Shown here: positions 1 through 5,488 of the stretch, piece after piece
Position numbering within the stretch: position 1 is the stretch's first letter
Layout of the letters: the number at the start of each line of letters is the position of its first letter
From: Lachnospiraceae bacterium
Lineage (GTDB): Bacteria > Bacillota > Clostridia > Lachnospirales > Lachnospiraceae
NCBI GenBank assembly: GCA_003453515.1
Contig: DMLD01000113.1
Location: 1 to 9,590 of the forward strand
DNA length: 9,590 nucleotides
Direction: 5' to 3'
Translations under genes and position numbers: made by a program
The notes under the pieces: generated by a model
What the model was told of the DNA's origin: nothing
The model's input: only the letters and a program-made list of their open reading frames with translations
Databases searched by the model: none

Positions 1-2
1 AT

Positions 3-287
3 GTATTTACCAGAGATTATACAGACTGGATAGTGAAGGAGGCCGCGGGAGCGATGCGCCTTAATAAGGTGAGCAGGGATATACTGTTTACCTACTGTCC
101 CATATCGCAGGAGATCGCGGCGGGACTCGTATCGCAGACCTCGTATGCGGATGCTGCCAAGAGGCATATGGTCGAGCAAAAGAAGCTCGAGAAAAATCTT
201 ACCAATGTGATACACAAATTTACCAAGAACGGAGTTGACGTGCCGCCGGAGGTTGAGAAGACAAGGAAGTATCTTTTGGAGGCGTGA
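3..287 (+). CDS. Unrecognised small helical protein, 3' part (5' end probably outside the window)
   Basis: I do not recognise this protein. The reading frame is open from the first complete codon and ends at TGA 285-287, giving about 94 visible residues. They look mainly alpha-helical and charged, with a central stretch rich in Lys, Glu and His and a C-terminus ending KYLLEA. No membrane segment, signal peptide or metal-binding motif is visible. The frame has no stop up to the window edge and the residues before the first possible start look coding, so I treat it as 5'-truncated. Possible internal starts are GTG 33, which has no good ribosome site, and ATG 54, which has AAGGAGG at 36-42 but a long 11-nt spacer; the latter would give a complete 77-residue protein. 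Its last codons carry the Shine-Dalgarno of the next gene, so the two are probably translated together and functionally linked. Confidence 0.6.
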   Translation, partial: VFTRDYTDWIVKEAAGAMRLNKVSRDILFTYCPISQEIAAGLVSQTSYADAAKRHMVEQKKLEKNLTNVIHKFTKNGVDVPPEVEKTRKYLLEA

Positions 288-290
288 GAA

Positions 291-1889
291 ATGGCTAGAA
301 AACGACAGATCGAGAGACTTTGCGAGCTTATGCAGGAGCTGGTCGAGCAAAAGCAATATGACAAGGGGCTGGATGTGATATCCGAGCTTATGCCCGAGGA
401 GCTCGACTCGGTGCTTGACCTTAGAAACATGGCGACGATCCAGGAGAATACCGGTCATATTGAGGATATGAAAAGGACCTATCTCTGCCTGTTCAATATG
501 ACAGGTGCCAGACACAACCTGATCGAGTTCATAAAGGTGCTCATAAGGATAGGCGAGATCGCCGATGCAAAGGTATACCTCAAGGAATTTGAGAAAATGG
601 ACGGAGCCGTTGCGGACGACTTTGACCTGCGATATGCGATATCAAAGGCTACCGATTCAAGCATCGAGGATCGTATAAGGCTTTTGGAAGATTTCAAAAA
701 AGAGGAATACATGGAGGTCTGGGGAAAGAGATTGGCTGATCTCTACAAGCAGGCCGGCAGGATGGATGATTATAAAAATGAGATGGCGGATCTCCATCTG
801 TGGTTCGGGGGCGCAAGGATACTTCCCGAAGAGGATGAGACCGAAGACGAGGAGGCAAAGCAGGTGGTTGCCGAGACCTCGGAGAATCTGGCGGCGCGTA
901 TGGAAGCCGAGTCGGAGATCGAAAACGCGATCAATGAGCATGTGGGCGAGGAGGTCTCAAGGATCGTTGAGGAGAGCACACAGACAAATGATGTTCCATC
1001 CGAGCCGACCTTGGACGATATGCTCTCGGCTACGGCAAAGACCCGTATAGAGAGACTGGAGGTAGAGCCGACATCACCGATCGGACAGCTTGATCCGGAC
1101 ACCCCGGTATACGAGGCGGCTGAGCCGTCGTACCACGAGGAGCCGGTGTATCAGGCAGCAGAGCCGTCGTACAGCGAAGAACCGGTATACGAGGCGGCAG
1201 AGCCGTCATACAGCGAAGAATCCGCGTATGAGGCGACTGAGCCTGTGATTGAGAGCGTTGGCAAGCCGCATACCGCATCGGGTGAGGAGGTCGATCCGCT
1301 CGGGCACACCACACTCGAAGCCAAGTACCTCAACAGACGGGGACAGGCGGAGACCGTGGGAGAGCCGGTAAAAACAGATGATCCCATCAAGGCACAGCGC
1401 CTTGAAAAGATGTTTACGGTAGATGAGAACTACGAGGAGGGACCCGCAGATGTCTCCGAAAGAGGCATAAGGTACTTTACGACCTCCGACGTGGTCGCGA
1501 AGCTGAGGCGCAGGGATTTTGAACCTCCGCATTTTGTGTTTGCGGGAGGCGAGGAGAAGATAACACTGACTATGACGAAGAGGATTTCCAAGGAGCTTTC
1601 AAGACTCGGATATACCTCGGCGCAGAAGGTCATGAGGATCACCGCGGAGCGTATGAACACGATACGGCTCGAGGATCAGATAGACCGTCTGATCGGAAGG
1701 AGCCTTCTTATCACGGAGGCTGCGGAGCTGAGCCGCGAATCTGTGGAACAGCTGCTCAAGGTGCTTCACGAATTCGGAGAGGAGTTTGTCGTGATGCTCT
1801 CGGGACCGTTTGACGAGATAGACTGCTTCCTTCAGATTTATCCTGAGCTTGAAAAGGAACTGCCATACAAGGTTCGTATGGTGTATTGA
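291..1889 (+). CDS. TPR-like protein with acidic repeat linker and degenerate SpoVK/CbxX-type AAA+ domain
   Basis: The start is ATG 291, with GGAGG at 278-282 (8-nt spacer) inside the end of the upstream gene. The 532 residues fall into three parts. Residues 1 to about 175 are paired amphipathic helices resembling TPR-type protein-binding repeats. Residues about 180-405 are an acidic, probably disordered linker containing a 13-residue tandem repeat. Residues about 412-532 follow, position for position, the core of CbxX/CfxQ/SpoVK AAA+ ATPases, but the active-site residues are gone: the Walker A slot (417-427, FAGGEEKITLT) lacks the Gly-Lys-Thr, Walker B (472-477, LLITEA) has Thr475 in place of Asp although Glu476 remains, and the usual arginine-finger segment reads PELEKELP. 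The protein stops there, without the AAA+ lid. It is therefore probably a non-catalytic scaffold. No signal peptide or membrane segment is seen, so it is likely cytoplasmic. The AAA+ relationship is my reading of the pattern from memory and needs a profile search; the function is unknown. Confidence 0.8.
   Translation: MARKRQIERLCELMQELVEQKQYDKGLDVISELMPEELDSVLDLRNMATIQENTGHIEDMKRTYLCLFNMTGARHNLIEFIKVLIRIGEIADAKVYLKEFEKMDGAVADDFDLRYAISKATDSSIEDRIRLLEDFKKEEYMEVWGKRLADLYKQAGRMDDYKNEMADLHLWFGGARILPEEDETEDEEAKQVVAETSENLAARMEAESEIENAINEHVGEEVSRIVEESTQTNDVPSEPTLDDMLSATAKTRIERLEVEPTSPIGQLDPDTPVYEAAEPSYHEEPVYQAAEPSYSEEPVYEAAEPSYSEESAYEATEPVIESVGKPHTASGEEVDPLGHTTLEAKYLNRRGQAETVGEPVKTDDPIKAQRLEKMFTVDENYEEGPADVSERGIRYFTTSDVVAKLRRRDFEPPHFVFAGGEEKITLTMTKRISKELSRLGYTSAQKVMRITAERMNTIRLEDQIDRLIGRSLLITEAAELSRESVEQLLKVLHEFGEEFVVMLSGPFDEIDCFLQIYPELEKELPYKVRMVY
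1104..1247 (+). repeat. 39-bp in-frame tandem repeat (about 3.7 copies)
   Basis: Three full 39-bp units (1104-1142, 1143-1181, 1182-1220) and a partial fourth (1221-1247) encode copies of a 13-residue unit of the form PVYEAAEPSYxEE, residues 272-319 of the host protein. The units differ at several, mostly third-position, bases, so the array has diverged under protein-level constraint. The repeat sits in the acidic linker between the helical N-terminus and the degenerate AAA+ domain. It probably acts as a flexible spacer or multivalent binding segment; that role is inference. Confidence 0.85.
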
Positions 1890-1915
1890 CTTTATAGATG
1901 GGTATATGATATAAT
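1886..1915 (+). promoter_or_regulatory. Sigma-A-type promoter for murA
   Basis: A -35 box TTGACT (1886-1891) is separated by 18 bp from a perfect -10 box TATAAT (1910-1915). The -10 is preceded by TG at 1907-1908, forming an extended -10. The -35 overlaps the TGA stop of the upstream gene (1887-1889). The predicted transcription start is near 1922, only about 14 nt before the murA start codon, so the leader would be little more than the ribosome site. Confidence 0.8.
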
Positions 1916-1924
1916 ACTCCTCAT

Positions 1925-1929
1925 GGAGG
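1925..1929 (+). promoter_or_regulatory. Ribosome binding site that selects the TTG start of murA
   Basis: GGAGG lies 6 nt before TTG 1936 and 12 nt before the in-frame ATG 1942. The spacing favours TTG as the true start, adding two residues to the protein. Confidence 0.65.
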
Positions 1930-1935
1930 CTTGTT

Positions 1936-3240
1936 TTGGCTATGTACAAGTATATGATAAGGGGAGGCAATCCCCTGACCGGCGAGGTGACGATAGGTGG
2001 AGCAAAGAACGCTGCGCTTGGTATCATCGTGGCGGCCATCATGGCAAACGAACCGGTAACTATTGAAAATATCCCGGATGTCGACGATGTCAGGGTCTTA
2101 TTGGATGCCGTAGAGAGTATAGGTGCCATAGTTGAGCGCCTGGATATGACGACGGTGCGTATTAACGGCGCCCTTATAAATGATGTAAATGTCGATCAGG
2201 AGGCGATCCGCAAGATCCGCGGATCCTATTATCTGGTTGGAGCTCTTCTCGGAAAGTACAAAAGAGCTTTAGTTGCTCTCCCCGGAGGCTGTCAGATCGG
2301 ATCACGTCCCATCGATCAGCATATCAAGGGCTTTGAGCAGCTCGGCGCAAAGGTATCCATCCACCACGGAAAGATAGACGCGAAGGCGGAGACTCTTCGC
2401 GGCGATCATATATATCTGGACTGCCCAAGCGTGGGCGCCACTATCAATATCATGATGGCGGCGTGCATGGCGGAGGGGAAGACCATTATAGAGAACCCTG
2501 CCAAGGAACCGCACATAGTTGATGTGGCAAACTTCCTAAACTCCATGGGAGCCAATATCAGAGGTGCCGGTACCGATGCCATAAGGATCAGGGGAGTTTC
2601 AAAGCTTCACGGAAGTGAGTACTCTATAATCCCCGATCAGATAGAGGCGGGAACATTTATGCTCATGGTGGCGGCGACTAGGGGAGACGTCCTTATTAAA
2701 AATGTCATCCCGAAGCACTTGGAGGCTATCACCGCAAAGCTGACAGAGATCGGCTGCAGGGTCGACGAGTACGACGATTGCGTAAGAGTTATCGCGGATA
2801 AGAGGCTGTCTTACGCCAATGTAAAGACCATGCCCTATCCCGGATTTCCGACGGATATGCAGCCGCAGATGACGACGCTGCTCTCGCTCTCGATGGGAAC
2901 GAGTATAGTGACGGAGACTATTTTTGAAACACGTCTTAAGTATGTCAGCGAGCTCAGACGTATGGGAGCCAATATAACGGTAGAGGGCAACGCCGCATTT
3001 ATCACGGGTGTGGACAAGTTCACCGGAGCAGAGGTCAGCGCGCCGGATCTTCGGGCAGGAGCAGCACTTGTCATGGCGGGACTTGCCGCCGAGGGGATAA
3101 CCTGTGTTGACCAGATCCATTATATCGAGAGAGGCTACGAGAGATTTGAGGACAAGATAAGGGGTATCGGAGGACGTATAGAAAAGATCGACGTGGACGA
3201 CGAGAGAGAGGTCAGGAAGTTTCGAATGAAGGTCGGGTGA
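1936..3240 (+). CDS. murA: UDP-N-acetylglucosamine 1-carboxyvinyltransferase (MurA)
   Basis: MurA transfers the enolpyruvyl group of phosphoenolpyruvate to UDP-GlcNAc in the cytoplasm, the first committed step of peptidoglycan synthesis and the target of fosfomycin. At 434 residues it has the normal family length. The substrate-binding GAKNAAL motif is present with Lys24 and Asn25. The catalytic loop GGCQIGSRPID carries Cys119, the residue alkylated by fosfomycin, so the enzyme should be of the drug-sensitive Cys type. The PYPGFPTDMQ motif contains the catalytic Asp307, and the conserved Arg of the C-terminal DLRAGAAL segment is Arg373. TTG 1936 is preferred as start because of the spacing to GGAGG. 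The gene has its own strong promoter and is followed by a hairpin, so it may be transcribed alone. Firmicutes often have two paralogues (MurA and MurZ); I cannot tell which this is. Confidence 0.96.
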   Translation: MAMYKYMIRGGNPLTGEVTIGGAKNAALGIIVAAIMANEPVTIENIPDVDDVRVLLDAVESIGAIVERLDMTTVRINGALINDVNVDQEAIRKIRGSYYLVGALLGKYKRALVALPGGCQIGSRPIDQHIKGFEQLGAKVSIHHGKIDAKAETLRGDHIYLDCPSVGATINIMMAACMAEGKTIIENPAKEPHIVDVANFLNSMGANIRGAGTDAIRIRGVSKLHGSEYSIIPDQIEAGTFMLMVAATRGDVLIKNVIPKHLEAITAKLTEIGCRVDEYDDCVRVIADKRLSYANVKTMPYPGFPTDMQPQMTTLLSLSMGTSIVTETIFETRLKYVSELRRMGANITVEGNAAFITGVDKFTGAEVSAPDLRAGAALVMAGLAAEGITCVDQIHYIERGYERFEDKIRGIGGRIEKIDVDDEREVRKFRMKVG

Positions 3241-3298
3241 TGCTTATGTATCTGTGTTTTCCCCGACAGAGATCATAGATGAGTAGTGTTTGCAGGGC

Positions 3299-3325
3299 AA
3301 GCTCGGATACCGGTTATCCGAGCTT
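3299..3325 (+). terminator. Perfect 11-bp inverted repeat after murA, possible terminator
   Basis: The arms AAGCTCGGATA (3299-3309) and TATCCGAGCTT (3315-3325) pair perfectly around a 5-nt CCGGT loop, 59 nt beyond the murA stop. The position suits a transcription terminator, but only three T residues (3324-3326) follow the stem before it is interrupted, so termination would be weak or factor-assisted. It is the one striking element of the 168-bp gap before the moxR-type gene. I found no convincing -35/-10 pair for that gene. Confidence 0.5.
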
Positions 3326-3408
3326 TCATAGCGATTAAGGAAAAGTAACACGGATCGACCGATGAAAACAGTAACCGGAAATACAGAATATAAAGGAATG
3401 GTGGAAAA

Positions 3409-4338
3409 ATGAACGAGAGAACTGAACAGATCATGCATGAGGTTGGACAGGTCATACGAGGCAAGGAAAAGGAGATACGTCTGGTCATGACAGCCATACT
3501 TGCCGGTGGACATATACTTATCGAGGATGTGCCCGGAGTCGGGAAGACCACCCTTGCGGTAGCCTTTTCAAGAGCAATGGAGCTGACCGAGAGAAGACTC
3601 CAGTTTACGCCCGACGTACTTCCGAGTGATGTGGTCGGCTTCAACATGATAGGACCGGACGGCGAGTACCAGTACAAGCCGGGGGCAATACTGTGTAACC
3701 TTTTGCTCGCGGACGAGATCAACCGTACATCTACCAAGACCCAGTCGGCGCTTCTGGAGGTCATGGAGGAGGGTCAGGTCACTGTAGACGGTGTGACCAG
3801 ACAGCTTCCCGTGCCGTTTATAGTTATGGCTACACAGAATCCTGTCGGCTCGGCGGGAACACAGATGCTTCCCGAGTCACAGCTGGATCGTTTTATGATA
3901 AGGATCTCCATGGGATATCCGACGATGGAGGAGGAAATGAGGCTTATCAGGGAGCGTCAGGAGACCAATCCGCTCGACCTTGTGCGTGAGATCATTTCCA
4001 AAAAGGAGCTTGTTGCGATGCAGGAGCAGGTAAAGCAGATCCACGTTGACGACAAGGTGCTTACCTATCTTTCCCGAATAGTCGACGGCACGAGAAACCA
4101 TGCGATGCTCTCGCTGGGAGTGAGCCCCAGAGGTACACTTGCCCTTATGGATATGTCCAGAGCAAGGGCTTATGTTGCGGGACGCGCGTTCGTACTTCCC
4201 GAGGATGTGAAGGGAGTTGCCGGTGCCGTGCTTGCCCACCGCGTACTGCTCAACGGAAAGGCGCGTATGGCGCACGTCAGTGAAGAGGATATCATCGAAG
4301 AGATCGTGGGGCGTGTTCCGGCACCGAAGCTGGCGTAA
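3409..4338 (+). CDS. MoxR-family AAA+ ATPase
   Basis: This is a cytoplasmic AAA+ ATPase of the MoxR type (AAA_3), a family thought to act as chaperones or activators of partner proteins, often ones with von Willebrand A folds. The 309 residues are normal for the family. Walker A is DVPGVGKTT (residues 40-48, Lys46), Walker B is LLLADE (98-103, Asp102 and Glu103) followed by INR, sensor 1 is the TQNP segment with Asn144, and sensor 2 is GVSPRG with Arg241. All catalytic elements look intact, so it should hydrolyse ATP. ATG 3409 is preceded by AAAGGA at 3392-3397 (11-nt spacer) and a closer GGTGG. It opens the cluster with a DUF58 gene 19 nt downstream and a membrane transglutaminase, the classic MoxR gene neighbourhood. 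The cellular target is not known. Confidence 0.93.
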   Translation: MNERTEQIMHEVGQVIRGKEKEIRLVMTAILAGGHILIEDVPGVGKTTLAVAFSRAMELTERRLQFTPDVLPSDVVGFNMIGPDGEYQYKPGAILCNLLLADEINRTSTKTQSALLEVMEEGQVTVDGVTRQLPVPFIVMATQNPVGSAGTQMLPESQLDRFMIRISMGYPTMEEEMRLIRERQETNPLDLVREIISKKELVAMQEQVKQIHVDDKVLTYLSRIVDGTRNHAMLSLGVSPRGTLALMDMSRARAYVAGRAFVLPEDVKGVAGAVLAHRVLLNGKARMAHVSEEDIIEEIVGRVPAPKLA

Positions 4339-4357
4339 GGTTGAGGGGAATTCTGAT

Positions 4358-5488
4358 ATGACATTTGGAACTGTTCTTTATATCCTGCTTGGTCTGATAG
4401 GGATATTTATATGTGTATTTTATCTTGAATTCGGCACGGTTGCCATAGCGGGCATACTGTTTTGGATACCTATTTTTATGTTCCTGTTTTTGATCTTCAT
4501 GAGGACGAGGGTATCGGCGGCGGTGGATGCCAAGAATCCGGTCTCAGAGAAGGACAGTATGGAGAAGCCTGCGAGAGCGGCGATCACACTTTCCGTGGAA
4601 AATCGCAACCGATTTCTTCCAATCACCAAGGGAGTGGTGAGGGTCAGATATGTCAATGTATTTTCCGGAGAAAAGGGCAGGCTCAAGGTCAGGTTTTCCG
4701 TCGATGCCGGCAGAAAAAGAGACCGGCGTATAGTTGTCCCGATGGAAAACTGCGGTGACCTCGCGATCAAGGTCGACAAGGTCAGGATATACGATTATCT
4801 GAGCATCTTTGCTTGGACGATCGGGAAAAATTATCCCACACAGCACGTGCTTGTGCTCCCGCCGACCAAGGACTACTATCTCGGCAAGGACAAGTGGTAC
4901 AACGAGACCGATCAGGATTCCGACAGGTTCTCGCTGTATAAAAAGGGAGACGATCCCTCCGAGGTCTTTGACATAAGAGAGTATACGGACGGGGACAAGA
5001 TACAGCGCATTCACTGGAAGCTGAGCTCAAAGACGGGCTCGCTTATGGTAAAGGACGGCTCACTTCCTCTGGCAAAGGCATTGCATATCTTCATAGACCT
5101 GTGTGTGGAGGGGGAGCATGAGATAAAGCATAAAAATGCAAATCTCTTAGTACAGGGCATATACTCCATCTCGCTGTACATGATAGAGCACAAGGTCCCA
5201 CAGCATTACATATGGTATGACAGAGTGAACGATGTGGTCGAGGAGAGGCTTGTCGAGCACGAGGAGGAGCTGCTGTGGATGTTTCAGGATCTGTTCAGGC
5301 TTACGACCACCGATAATTCGTCGGAGCTCGTGGATGCCTATCTGGCATGGGAACAGGGCAGGACACTGGATTCGGCTATGTATCTGACGGTTTGCGATCA
5401 CGGAGATCTGGAAGGTATAGGACTGACGAGAAACCGTCTTGAAGTAATGGATTTAAGAGGTGACAGTTTTGGTAAAGCGATCCAATAA
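4358..5488 (+). CDS. DUF58 domain membrane protein
   Basis: The protein is 376 residues from ATG 4358, which has GAGGGG at 4343-4348 with a 9-nt spacer. The frame is open further upstream, but a start there would overlap the MoxR gene by more than 100 bp and has no support. Two adjacent hydrophobic segments (about residues 4-22 and 27-47) should anchor it in the membrane, with the rest probably cytoplasmic. The DUF58 signature is clear at residues 207-220: REYTDGDKIQRIHW, followed by KLSSKTGSLMVKD. The region after it (from about 243) corresponds to the von Willebrand A-like part often seen in DUF58 proteins, but where a metal-binding DxSxS would sit it reads DLCVE (Asp247), so metal binding is doubtful. 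MoxR ATPases are thought to act on DUF58 partners. It overlaps the next gene, implying translational coupling. Its biochemical function is unknown. Confidence 0.9.
   Translation: MTFGTVLYILLGLIGIFICVFYLEFGTVAIAGILFWIPIFMFLFLIFMRTRVSAAVDAKNPVSEKDSMEKPARAAITLSVENRNRFLPITKGVVRVRYVNVFSGEKGRLKVRFSVDAGRKRDRRIVVPMENCGDLAIKVDKVRIYDYLSIFAWTIGKNYPTQHVLVLPPTKDYYLGKDKWYNETDQDSDRFSLYKKGDDPSEVFDIREYTDGDKIQRIHWKLSSKTGSLMVKDGSLPLAKALHIFIDLCVEGEHEIKHKNANLLVQGIYSISLYMIEHKVPQHYIWYDRVNDVVEERLVEHEEELLWMFQDLFRLTTTDNSSELVDAYLAWEQGRTLDSAMYLTVCDHGDLEGIGLTRNRLEVMDLRGDSFGKAIQ
5455..5463 (+). promoter_or_regulatory. Ribosome binding site for the transglutaminase gene, favouring TTG 5469
   Basis: AAGAGGTGA lies inside the end of the DUF58 gene. 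The GTG at 5460 sits within this site and so cannot be served by it, whereas TTG 5469 lies 8 nt after GAGG. The next ATG (5505) is too distant. TTG is therefore the better start, as for murA. Confidence 0.6.

Noticed and set aside
1599..2129. 176-codon open frame on the minus strand across the pseudo-AAA+/murA junction
   Set aside because: It runs antisense through two well-supported genes and the murA promoter, has no ribosome site I could support, and its product is low-complexity with no recognisable domain.
2599..3120. 173-codon minus-strand frame inside murA
   Set aside because: It is antisense to conserved MurA motifs and has no family features of its own.
3366..3394. TATAAA at 3389-3394 as a -10 box for the MoxR gene
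   Set aside because: The hexamer 17 bp upstream (AAACAG) bears no resemblance to a -35 box, and the site is too close to the ribosome binding region.
4217..4357. Upstream extension of the DUF58 frame into the MoxR gene
   Set aside because: The extension overlaps MoxR codons, is Arg/Ser/Cys-rich noise and has no ribosome site; ATG 4358 has a good one right before the hydrophobic N-terminus.
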